From Bombus terrestris (lineage: Eukaryota > Arthropoda > Insecta > Hymenoptera > Apidae), in assembly GCF_910591885.1 (NCBI RefSeq), contig NC_063277.1, positions 1,922,001-1,986,000 of the forward strand: a stretch of DNA of 64,000 nt. Reading direction: 5' to 3'. Made by a program: the position numbers and the translations under genes. The notes below the pieces were generated by a model. It made no database searches and was not told the origin of the DNA. It worked only from the letters and a program-made list of their open reading frames with translations. Below, one piece after another: positions 40,001 to 51,781 of the stretch (its first letter is position 1; each line of letters opens with the position of its first letter).

Positions 40001-41560
40001 ATTCGTATCACGTGGCGACAGTCCCGTGAGTTCACCTGCCGAGCTTTGTCGTAATCTCTTCGCTTTCGGTATTCGCAAACTTTTCCAGTTTGATCCTATC
40101 CATAAGATAGACACTTGGCGTTTTACGACCGACTCACCTACTCTTCAAAAATTATACTTTCGTTATAATATATTCATCATAAAGTCGCTGCTGTAAGTTT
40201 GTCGCGCATCCAACGCCTACACTTGTATTATATTTATCGCATTTCTGTCAAGCTAGTCGTGGGCATGGCGGTGCCGGTGCAGCTCTCAGGCCAGATTTTG
40301 GTTTACGGCCAAAACTTTCAGTTCCAATATATGTTACCAGACAACGCTACCTTCTTCACTAACTTCTTCCAGACCTCGTCACAAAGACGACGTCGAACAG
40401 CAAGCTGGAACGAAAGGGCTTTCGTATACGACATTTTACAACACGAATTAAACATGTGAGTATTTCTGTGAATTTACGTATGTAATTTACGTCAATTCAT
40501 AAGTAAGCCACCTGGTCCCTCAAACTTCTGTTCTAAGAAAGATACGAAGTTGCCACAGTGTGTTAAAAAAAGTGGACGACATGTATATGTATAGAATAAT
40601 TCTAGAGAACGAAGAAATTTCATGGCCAAAAATGTCGCTCGATTCTTATTTTTCAATTCGTAAACAATTAAATTTGACTCTAGAAGTAATACGTTATTAG
40701 CTGTTGTAGATCAATGATCAAATCATGTACGTAGAATCTTCGAGTTACCCAAGTTTTACGCCGGATAAATAAGTAATATTTAGTGAAATTAATAAGTTGA
40801 TTAATCGATGATTCGCAGCGGCGCGACTTTCTGATTACAAATAATTAATAATTCATCGGATTTGAAATGCAGCGTTGTGAATAATTAACGAATCGATACG
40901 CTTACAAATCATTTCACCGCCTTTGTATCGTATAGCAATTGATGTCTAATAGTTAATAGTTAATTCAACAGCAACACTTCTGATTGGAAATATTTGGTGA
41001 AACGCATGAATGTACAATGCATGTTATTGTCGCGAATAGATTTAATAAATAAACAATTCTGACGCTCGAACAATTTAGACGCATAATGCGACAATTTATT
41101 TACACAAGCCCGCTATCGCGTTAAATGTTGATGACAGAAACGTTTGGCGACACGTTTGTTGTTTAATGCTTCCTTCCGCTTAATAATTATCGACGATCAT
41201 TTTCAGGCGACACATCGATGGGAAAGCTTGTTTAAAGAAGAATATTTGCGAAGCTGCTTCAACGTCGTTGAAAGACGAAGGATTGATCGGCGAATTATTG
41301 CATTTATTGTTAACGTAAGATTGTCTAGTAATTTTTCTACTAATTTTGAAACACACGAAACTGTTGAACTGAATTTTTTAAATTTGACGTATTAAATAGA
41401 AACATTTCGTTTCAGACCAGATCATGGAGACGCTTCGATGATGGACGATGACTATTTAGAAGCAGCCATGGCTGGAAGAAGACAAGAAAATTGCTCGATG
41501 ATTTATTCCACATGTCCTGCTGGCCAAGGAATTCTAGACAGAATATCTTCAATTTATTAA
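37007..41560 (+). CDS. gene D: secreted DM4/DM12-family protein, 203 aa, 4 exons
   Basis: Exons 37007-37162, 40253-40455, 41207-41314 and 41416-41560; introns in phases 0, 2 and 2, of 3090, 751 and 101 bp. The signal segment (WKLSLLLLATMRQIQC) is followed by a basic REKR site (32-35) and ALYPPPLVYPFGGTFK, an unusual variant of the FP segment. Exon 2 gives VGMAVPVQLSGQ, then QYMLPDNAT (possible N-glycosylation) and a strong RRRR site (97-100). Exon 3 carries DGKACLKKNICEAAS (C128, C134) and GELLHLLLT. Exon 4 carries C182 and C189 and ends SSIY before TAA. An earlier in-frame M at residue 6 could be the start. Intron 1 holds only low-complexity sequence. No standard AATAAA was seen close by; AATAAG occurs a few bases after the stop. 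Function unknown. Confidence 0.87.
39312..39402 (+). repeat. purine-rich degenerate tract in intron 1 of gene D
   Basis: About 90 bp of GGAATGGAGAAACGAGACG-like sequence with almost no C on the + strand, similar in character to the tract in intron 1 of gene B (16864-17188). Confidence 0.5.
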
Positions 41561-44393
41561 CTAACAATAAGATCTATATTATTTGTTATTTATCTATTGA
41601 ATTAATTACTGTCAATTCTTACGAAAAATTATAAACAATTTTGCTTAGCATATCGTAGTTACGCGAGGAACAACCTGCTATAAAGTTACAATGCATATAA
41701 TACTAGGACACATTCACACTCAAACATGCATATAAAAACACAAAGGATAGCCAGCAATTCTAATATCGAGATCCTACAACGATTCCTGTCGAAATCATTA
41801 AAAGTCATTTCTGATGCTTCGTAGTATATAATCGACGAAATAATTCGAAGATATTTGAAGATATCCACCTCCGGTTTCTGTCTCAGCATTTAAAAAAGAA
41901 ATTTCAAAGTTACACAATCGCTATACGTCATGCTTAAGGGATCATTTCAATCTCTTAGTTATTCATTGCCAACTGTTATAGATAGTGCAGAACATGTCCG
42001 TAGACCGAGAAAATATTTACTGCCAATTCGAACTATACAATAGAGAAGATAGAGATTCAATCATATCAGTGTTTTCATACTTATCAATAAGGTACATTAC
42101 GTTTTATTTTTGGACATAACCATTCGTTACACATTTTACTGCCTCCGCTTTTTTTATGGGTCCAATTACACCCCTTGTGCACACGTTACGTCATTTATCT
42201 CTTATTTGCAGTGGAGCACATACACGTAATACGTTACATCGACGTGGTGGTTCGCATTACGGACGAAATAAACGAGTTGTCATGTGCATAACTTTTATCG
42301 CTAATTTCCTGTTAATTAAAAGACGCTGCGTGTGAAATAATTTCAACTAAGCGGAGGCCCGTTTATCAAACACGACGCTCTTTGATCTCCCTCGATATAC
42401 ACTTTCCCATTCCGTTCTCCTTTTAATCTTTCATTTTCCTGTGTTCTTCATTCCCTGGATTTCCCTCGTATTAAAGGAAAGATTAATCAGTGCGAGCGAG
42501 GGAAAAATGGAGAAAAAGGAACAGAGGGAAACACGAATCTGTATTTTATACAGCTGCGAGATTAGGTTCATAAATACATTTGTAAGACGAGCAAGCGAGG
42601 TAGGTGAGCGCGCACCGATGCAAAATAATTTATCATTAATCTCCAGTTTTACTGTTGTTTCGGATATACAATGATGTCCTGTCGAGCAGAGATTAAGGCG
42701 ATTTCAATGTTAGTTGTTTCAGGAGTTAAATGCAGTTACTTTAATCTACGATGGCTAATTTAATAATTTCGTTAGACTATCTGATATTGTAACTAATTAT
42801 ATTTTTACTACTCTTCTTTTTTTCTTCTTTTGTAGATCATATACAGTTTGCTGCGTTTGTATGTTTTAACGAATCCTTTGATAAATATCTCTATATGTTT
42901 GATAGAACGAAAATACTGATTTTTCAATATTTTACATAAAAAATTATCATTTGGCAGAAATTCAACGAGACTGCGTTTGTCAAACTTAACGAACCGTTCT
43001 ATAAATACTTAAGTCTAGTATCGGGAAAATATCGATTTCTTTACTATTTGACATAAAAATTTTCTTTTTGTAAAAGTTTAACATACGCGAAAGCTTCGTG
43101 AAAACGAAATCTTGATTTAGCGAAAATTTTCTGTTTGCGACAATCATTTCAATTTGATTTTGAATACATAGCTGTTGCTCTACAGACCCTTCAATCTTTA
43201 ACCTCTCAGGTACGATGCGTCACTATAGTGGTTTATTTTGTTGACTCATTCGCTCATCGTTCGAATTAAACGATTTATTTCATTTGTCTTGCTTCACACT
43301 TTTCTTGTCCTCGCAACGTTCTATAATAATGTTAACGATATACAAACAGAATATATGATCTTTGCTTTGATACGCCAGTGTCGGATATCAATTGTTGCTT
43401 TTCGTTATAATAAATAAATAAACCATTATTAGATGCTCTTTTTAACATGTCGATCTAACATGTCTTCTAATTTTTTAGAATCTTCAACCTCAAAATGTCG
43501 CTACAAAATAGAAAACAAAGAGCAATTTGAAAAACACTATCGCGTTATGAGTGTGAAAATTGTGACGAGCTTCTATGTGCCGTACCGTGCTTTAAAATAT
43601 ATCAGACTCAATTGTATTATTAATTATTGAAGTAAATTATTCAAGTTAAAGTATATGCATCATATCTTTAAGAAAAATTATAATTTAATTATCAAAAGCT
43701 TCGTTCCAATGTGCCTGCGTAGAGAACAGTATTATCCGTCACACATTGCAGTGCTGCATCGTTTATGCGTAATTCGCGTCAAACTCTGGCGTACAGAGAA
43801 ACAGTCTCGTACAAAATTCAACCGTAGCTAAGAGGTTCCAAGGATCAATAACAAAATCATAGACTGTCCAACTATATCGATTTATTTCGCCGTTCAAGCA
43901 GAGTGTTTTGTATAAAGCGAAGAGGATGTAAGTTCCATTAGTGTTGAGCTGTCTAATAATTTAGCGGAGAAACACTAGTATGATTCATGTTCCGAACGTT
44001 ACACTACGCAATTCAATGTCTTACTTGTTCTACACGATCGATCTGTGCCGTGCTACATTTCGATATCAAGATGAATAACTTAACTCTTTGCCCAAAACTA
44101 ACTAAATATTCATGAATACTTTTACTGAAACAATGGCCTCCGAAATGAACAGCTTCATAAGATTCGCTGGCAAGAGAGGTGGAGCCAAGATATCTCCGCG
44201 AATAGAACGAAAAAGTGGAAAAGATGGTTGGTGGGGACCAAAGCACCGTTATCAATAACCCTGGGGAACGGTGTCTACCGAAGCGACTCAATTCCATCAG
44301 ACGAAGATTCCTAGACAGGCGGGAATATTCCGAGCAGACTGCGACGGGAAGTACGCGAGGACATCTTGGCCCAGGGCCCGACATCCACTGATT
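41561..44393. other. intergenic between genes D and E
   Basis: AT-rich sequence with no exon recognised. It contains a diverged two-copy tandem duplication (42851-43068, listed separately). Confidence 0.5.
42851..43068 (+). repeat. diverged tandem duplication, two units of about 120 bp
   Basis: Unit 1 starts CTGCGTTTGTATGTTTTAAC at 42851 and unit 2 starts CTGCGTTTGTCAAACTTAAC at 42971. Both continue with GAA-CC-TT-TATAAATA, then a GAAAATA and an ACATAAAAA block near the end. The offset is 117-120 bp along the length. No coding potential. Confidence 0.55.
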
Positions 44394-47300
44394 ATGCGAC
44401 TGTTGTTCCGCATTCTCTGTTTCACCCTCATTACCGCGGGCGAGCTTGCGGTCGCGGCCAGACCCACCAGATCTCTGTCATTTCGGAAAGGTAGCTCCTT
44501 TTTCGTGAGTATCGACGTCTGTCAAGTATCCTAATTTTTTTATCGTGTCACGAATAGAAATTTTGTGGTTTTTGAGTCTTTTCGTCGATTATAGTCTTTT
44601 ATCGATTATATATATTATAATTATATTGAAATGGAAAGAATTGATATGTCACGAGTAGACTGCGGACGTTTATGTATTTATAAGAAATTTAATATTATAA
44701 TATCCAAAGTATTGTGCTCGCTACAATAACTAGAATTAGTAGGTGAACAAAGATCGATTTCGTTCGTTGTGTTCATAGAGTCGTGAATTTGTAGAAACAT
44801 CCGCGGCCCAGTGATGAAGATTTGGTTTCCGTGGATTAAATATCTTCAATATTGTAGAAATGGTAGAGATAATTGCCACGAATATGCAAACCTCTGTAAT
44901 CGTGTGAATGAATTTAGTTATTAGTAAATTAAAAGGTTTTCATACAGAAAAAGGACGTAAACCAATTTGCACTGCTTACAGTTATTACGCAAGAAATGAC
45001 AAAACTCGATACCAAATAAGCTTAATAAAAGATCATAAGCGAAATGTATTAATTAGCAAATAATTCTTGCAGTTAAAGATTTAAACTGGCTTTATAAAAT
45101 GGTTAACTTCTCTTCGAGTATAATTTACAACCACTCTACATCGTCTGTACTTACTATACCAAGTAAAGAAATAGTATTAGGTCGTCCGAAAAGTTTCTTT
45201 CGTTTTATAAGGAAATAATGGGTGCATAACATTTTCCGTTTTATATTATTTTATATTACTATATTACTATATTATACTATTTTATATTAAAATCACAACG
45301 TTTGACAGATTAGATTTCATGTTTGTATAAAGATGCGTTGTTGTGAATGACGCGTCTGTAAAAGAAAGACATTTTCCGGGCAACCTAATACATAAATTCA
45401 CATGCTAACTTTGGTCATTCTGACATAACCAACTACCCAAATTACATCGTACTAATTCGAATCTAGATAGTAAATTGCGGTTCGACGATTATTCTTCTAC
45501 TCGATGATTGATGTACCAGTGATCCCTCGCGATTTCTCACCAAGTTCTTTCCAAAGTTTTCCACCATTCTCAATGATGGAAATTCTCGTTCGATCCATAT
45601 GCGTATGGAAATTAGACTGTCAATTGTTCGTCGAAAGGTACTCTTTACACTGTCAGCCGTGTTTACAGGCCACGTCACGTAGTTTGCGGCTGTGGCAGAA
45701 ATTTATGCGCCATATGTTCCAGGGATAGGGGACTGCGACTAATGTAAGTCGATCGTTGCGCCGTATTTTCGCCTTAAAAGGTGTTCCTCGCTCCGAGACG
45801 AGCCCATCCCGAGCAACTCTGTAATGCACCGCATTAATGCACGATGAAGTTACTCCCGGTGTAATTCGTGGATCAAGCTGAAACGTATCGCGAGACCCAC
45901 CAGTCGAATACATTATCCTTGTCACGGTTGCTTCCTGGAAAATTTACTGGTTGTAAGTGGGCGTCGCGGCTTCGCCAAGGTCCTGACGCTTGAGTCTTTA
46001 CACCGCGGAACGAATCGTCTTGATCGCCACGATAGAAACTGTCGAGAAATTTGTTCTACCGATGCAACTTTCACGCGGTCCGATAAATAGCTTGATCATT
46101 GCATTCCCATGAATAATAACTGCTCTTTCAAGCATTTTTCTTCCTTGTTTACTGAATTTTACCCCAACGAGCACTCTGTCTTGTTTCGTCGTTTAAAAAA
46201 CGTGAAGGTACTAATCAAGTTCTTTTATGATTCGAGTCCGCGTATTTGATGATTGCAATTTATTTGACAAAAATAGAGGTTGTTTTATTTAGAGGCGAAC
46301 AAAAAGGGTTTTCGTTAGGTTGATCGGAAAATTCTGGTTTTGTTCCCTTTTTTATCCCGGAAATATCAACTTCGAGTGCTCGGTAAGAAATACTTTTTTC
46401 TAGCAATATGTTATTATCTTTTCGTAGCTTATATTTCGCCAGGTACGATATGTATCTCGACTATTTTATTAACATCCTTAAATAATGTACAATAAAATAC
46501 GCTGAAGGAACGTTTTTTAATCAACGTCATATTTGATTCTCTTCTATTTCGACAGAATATAATTTTGATTCGTGTAAATACAGTACGCATATATAAAAAA
46601 ATATTTCGATTAACAGTTCTGCTATAACAAGAAAGATTTTCAAAGAAGAAAGAGATGAAAAATATTGATAAATCTCGGTTCGTTAAGTCCTACAAATATA
46701 CGAGTGGAGGATATTGGGCATATCAACGACGTATGTGTGTGTGTGTGTGTGTGTGTGTGCAGAACAAAGTCGATTGTCGGTGATTGTTTACGATTTTCGG
46801 GATGCAGAGGAATGCACCAGGTGCAGTAGCCATTAGGCTGCATTTCAAGCCATTCCGCGTACACGCGTTAGAAGAATTATGCAACCGGCGATGATCCAGT
46901 GCACTTACGAACAAGTGCAAGCGTAGTATCGTCGATACTGCCGCTGCATGTGCGCTATACACTTGGGCAACGTACGAGACAGCTGCTGAATTCCAGATCA
47001 CCGACCATAAATCGATACATCGGCTCTTCCGTCCCTTTCCTCTCTTACTCGAAGTGCAGCGTTCAAAACGCAATAATAAAGTGTAAAAGTGCAGCATCAC
47101 GTTGTCCTTTATCCGATAACGGGCAACCTGGATTCTTTCAAACGTTCTAAGTTGCCACTGGTTCATCGAGGGATTGATTATTTTTGAATAAAATTATCGC
47201 AGATACGTGTGAAAGAATAATCGATGAAAAAACATGATTTGTGTGATGTTTACATAGCCTAGACTCTTAATCTTTTCGCACATACGTATTTTAAATGGAA

Positions 47301-49814
47301 TTTTTGCAAGTTTTTACGTAAAATCTACGATTTTCTCCAGATTTTTATTTTCATGACACGGCATCTTTATCATTAGTCGACAGTTTATTATCGTTTGGTT
47401 AATAGTTTTAAACACGTACTTAGTACTTCTAATACGTAAGAACATTATTTCAGCGCCAGCGTAGATTGTTTTTAATCCATTTTAGCCATTGATCATTATT
47501 ATAACAAGAATTTAATCATTTTCAAGAATAAACGGAGGGAAAACTTGTACGTTAACGGATTAAGCGAGGAGAATTTCATGCCTCGAGAAACGCATTTTCT
47601 CGAAAGTAGTAGCAAGACAAGGAGATTATGACACGTCAGAGCACAGAAGCAAAAAGGGAGGGAAGAGTCTTGAGATGACTTCAAGGGTATCCGTAAAAAT
47701 TGAACGGAAGCGTACGTCATAGGATACATAGTCGCAATTTATCATCGTTTCTTTTTTCGACAGTCCTGAATACATTCATACGTTCGCCAGAGGGATTATG
47801 CAACGCAAAGAGATGCAATGCGTGCGTTATATTCTATTATTTCTTGGCTTATGAATTGGAAATAAGGATCAAGGATTCGAGGATTCAGCTTGGTGTAACT
47901 CGAAGACATTAATCTTTTTCAAAAAAGAAAAATAAAAGAAGAGAGGAAAGGGAGAAAGAAAAAGGGAAAGAGAAAGAAATACAAAACTTATCTTCGTTTC
48001 TAATAGTACGGTTAAGAAAGAGAGAGAGTCAGAGAGTCGTGTTCCTCTGATGAACGACTTGCCAGATTCAGCCAACACTCTGGCGTGACGCTTACACCAC
48101 TATCTGCACGATATACAGTTTAACGGGAAACATCGAAGCCAGTAACACCTGCCTTGTCACTTTGTCCCAGCTTGTTCCTTGCCTTTCAGATGAGGCGCAG
48201 TAAGCTGAAAATGCCGGACGTCGATCGAGTTTACCCTCTCTACATGCCATTGTCCATTCGAAATTGAAATTTTAAGCTGCAGCCAGACCATACGTGCACA
48301 CACACGTCCTCTTTTTTCCTTCCATACCTCTTTTTTTCGTTTTTTCTTTTTGACTTTGTCCACTCGATATTGGAAACGGGTAGGTTCTTCGCCATGATAT
48401 TGGATTATTTTTGAAGTCACCCTTTTACCACCACCTATTCTTTCCAATATGAAATTTTAACCCATTCCAAGGCTGGGATTTTCGATCATACGCCGCTAGT
48501 AACACACGCCCTCGCATCTAAACTACAAGGAAAACCTCGAATCGGTCACCAAGTCGTTCGATTCCTATCACGTATCATCGACCGTGGAGCGCAATCAGGG
48601 TCGAACAATCAAGTTGCGAAGGTTTCTCGTGACCATGACCGTTTCCATCGGCTCTTGTCTGCCAGCCATTAGCTTTCTTCCTGGGGATAGCAGCTACTAT
48701 TAACTGGTCTTTGCTTTCAGTACAGGGTGAATTACAAGATCACGGTGTTGTCTTACTCGACTATATTCGCTCATGCGGCTGGTTTTAAGCTAGTATGGCA
48801 ACTTCCAAGTGAGTCCGCCGACACCAGAATCGGCAGGTCCATCTCCGACGTTCACCAGGCCGCGGAGCTCGTCTACGAGAGGTAATAAATAGTTTAATAG
48901 ACCTTGAATAATGCAGAGGATGGTACTGATCCGTGGCTGCTGCCGTGCAAGTCGTATAGTCTAGCAAATTGACCTGTGCATCGCTACCTACCCGGAACGG
49001 CGAAGGTTTGGCCGAAAAGGATGGATTTCTGTCCGGTCGACGATTTCTGGCCTAGTTCACGGATCGGTCAATTCCGTAGCACGCTCGACTTCTGCAGCCA
49101 CTCTCTCTTTGCTTCTTTTTTCTTTCTTCTTGTTTCTCGGCCACTCTCGTCCTTCGTTTTAGTCTCTCGATCCTCTTCATATCCAAGTTTTCTGGATTCT
49201 TCTGGGCAAATTGCGAGATACCTGATCGTCAGGTATGGAATACTAATGTAGAATTGATGGATTCGAGTAGATGAACAAACAAGAATATATCGTAGCAATG
49301 TTACGTTGTGGACAGATTTTTACTGATCGAATAGAAAATAAACCTGAACAAATAAATAGAACAAATAGAAATATTATTCAGAAGGGTCGTAGTTCTTTCT
49401 GCTTCTATTTATTTGACTATGGAGATCCAGAGTTTACAATACCTACCGAACTTTATTCGATCGATTTTTCAATCACTCGGATGTCTACCGCTCAATTCTA
49501 TCGTACCACTCATGCTAACGTATGCACACGAACGTTGCAGCCATGGATTTGATGGGAGATCGTGTCTCCTGAAGAATATCTGTCAAGCGATGGAATACGT
49601 AAGTCAGAGGGATGGCGTGATCGCAAAGATATTAAAATTGCTGATCGGGTAAGCAGATAATAATAATATTGCTGTACGTAAACGCCACTTAATCGTCACC
49701 AATTTCAGATCATATACGACGAATAGCTCATCGATGGAGCCTCTTTACTGTGACATCCACGTCAGAAGTTGCCCCCTCGAGTTGATCGGAATTGACGGTT
49801 TTATGGAGCAATAA
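44394..49814 (+). CDS. gene E: short divergent DM4/DM12-family protein, 161 aa, 4 exons
   Basis: Exons 44394-44504, 48721-48881, 49541-49648 and 49709-49814; introns in phases 0, 2 and 2, of 4216, 659 and 60 bp. A signal peptide (residues 1 to about 22) leads to RPTR (23-26) and SLSFRKGSSFF, where the usual FP has become FR. Exon 2 starts YRVNYKITVL and keeps the [LM]-P marker as VWQLPSE, with a weak basic site (RIGR). Exon 3 carries DGRSCLLKNICQAM (C99, C105). Exon 4 is much shortened but keeps C-X6-C (C141, C148). The stop codon lies inside AATAAA (49810-49815). The smallest and most diverged complete member: 26-49 residues shorter than the others. Intron 1 contains a mariner miniature element (45177-45388) and a TG microsatellite. 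Frame and phases agree, so it is probably expressed. Confidence 0.84.
45177..45388. mobile_element. mariner-type miniature element (212 bp), TTAGGTTGTCC family, in intron 1 of gene E
   Basis: The left end TTAGGTCGTCCGAAAAGTTT and GTTTTATAAGGAAATAAT are matched by an inverted right end (TTTTCCGGGCAACCTAA). TA flanks both sides (45175-45176 and 45389-45390). The interior (GATTAGATTTCATGTTTGTA and onward) matches the inverted interior of 51945-52158, so the two lie in opposite orientation. Confidence 0.9.
46734..46759. repeat. (TG)13 microsatellite in intron 1 of gene E
   Basis: Thirteen uninterrupted TG units. Confidence 0.95.
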
Positions 49815-51781
49815 ATCTACCTGTTTTCGAAAATCGTAGATAAAGCTGAACTTATGAAACTGTAGGAAAGACATTAAAAGTGACGTCTCTCCAATCGAAT
49901 CCCTCTCTCCTTAAGTCTCGTTTCGATTAATCAAATAATCCGGATTTAAACAATCTTATTCTTGCCAGAATCTGTTATTCACTTAACTTGACGTATCCTC
50001 TCAGGCTTTCACATTCATCGTTATTATCAATAAAAATACTTCGGTTCAAACAAATTTAAATAGATGAATTTAGAACAAGATGGATAGCTGTTGCAAGATT
50101 TTTGATTCTTCCGTTTGAAACTCGCGTTTTAAAATCTGCACTGTTAAACTCGAATATATACATATATGTATAAACATACTATCAAACATAAGTATGTCAA
50201 TACTGGTATAAATCGGTTGCTTTTCATTCTTTCATTTCGTAGTTGGTTGATGCTCTTTTACCATCTCTAAAAGCAACCAAGTTATCCCGCTCACCTGTCA
50301 TTCTGTACTTTAGGTGTTACTAGCTAATTTCCTTTACCGTTATCGTCTTACTGCTGATTCGCCTAAGTTGTCTGACTTCGACCAAGTTTAAAAGCGTCAA
50401 TAAAAAATAATTTTCTTTCTCGTCGCAAGTTGTATCACGCTCCGATCCTTGTAATTTTCCTATCCCTTAAATGGAAGTCAGGAGTGTCATCCCTTCTCGT
50501 GCGATTTCTCGACGGATTTCCAGCTCGAGGATGGTAAAAGGACGGTCGCATTCCTCGACAGAACGGTTATAATTGCATCCATGTCAGGGGCCGGCGACCA
50601 CGCGTTAACGAAAAGCATTAATTTAGAAAGCCGCGCGGTTTTCTTGCCAGGCAGCAGCGAGGGATGGGGTTTAGGCGTGTTGTGCTCGCGAGCGCAACTC
50701 CCATATGCAATTAACAGACGCTCGTTCCGCCGCTATGGCCCGCGAAATGAGGAAATAAGTGTCGCCCCGGTGAAAAAGAGCTCTGTCCCATCTCTCTTTC
50801 TTTCTCTCTTTCTGCCACTCTCGTTGGCCATCCAGTTTTTTCAGAAGGGCAACATTCTGCCCAGCGAAGACAGTATGAATTAATATAAGCGCGCATTTAA
50901 AAGTACAATGAGCCAGTGGCCCATGCCTCTCCGTGTTTCGTTTACTCTGTTCCTGGCCTATATTTCAAGCTATCGTCGTCTGTTTTGGCTGAACGTGGTT
51001 TTGATTGTCATCGCAATTTCAGCTGAAATCTGCCTCTATACGGAGAGCCTGGCTTCTGCTTGGATTACCTATAGCAATAAGAAGAATAATACGACTTTGG
51101 TACATATTGAAAAGTTGTTAAGATAAAGTAATAAGAAGAAATGTAGTATTTTAACATAGAATAGTCGAAATGGGGATAACCAGGTTCAAATCTACGAACT
51201 TCTGTAAAGAACTAATGATATCTATAACCGGAATAATTTCCCGGAAAGTTAAAATCCTCTACTCATCGTTTGGACGAAACTTTGAACTAATTTGCGTTGG
51301 CCGAAATTCCTTTGATTGATATACCCAGAATCCACCATCTTCAGCGAACCATCATCCTCGGTATATCTTCCGTTCATTAAAGACCGTGATCCCGTAGAAA
51401 CACGATTGAGGTCGTGATAACGAGCCATGGAGTGGATCGAACTGCGGTGTAAGCATTTCGTTTGCTGAACGAATTGTCGACGGGTCGTCAGACGGTTCAT
51501 TAGACTCGTGGATAGACACAGAAGACACCAGTTGTTCCCGTTAACCAGCACTGGAAAGCATTCCACGTTTGTTCGAGAAACGACGACGATCGGTCAGTGC
51601 AGAACACATTGCAGCCGCGTTCAAATCGTTCGATGATTCGCATTTCTCATTTGGTCCAGTGAAGTGCATTACGGAGGGGAAACTCGCGTTTGAGTTCCGT
51701 TCGACACTTTCCCTTTCGACGCGGTGCTAAGCGTCCGAGAGAAGATCGCATGAGAGTGGAAAGTTGCGTTGCATCGAAAGG
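49815..51781. other. intergenic between genes E and F
   Basis: Second polyadenylation-like signals for E occur near 50028. The rest has no recognisable exon. Frames at 50581-50883 and 51249-51566 (minus) have no domain or splice support. Confidence 0.5.
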
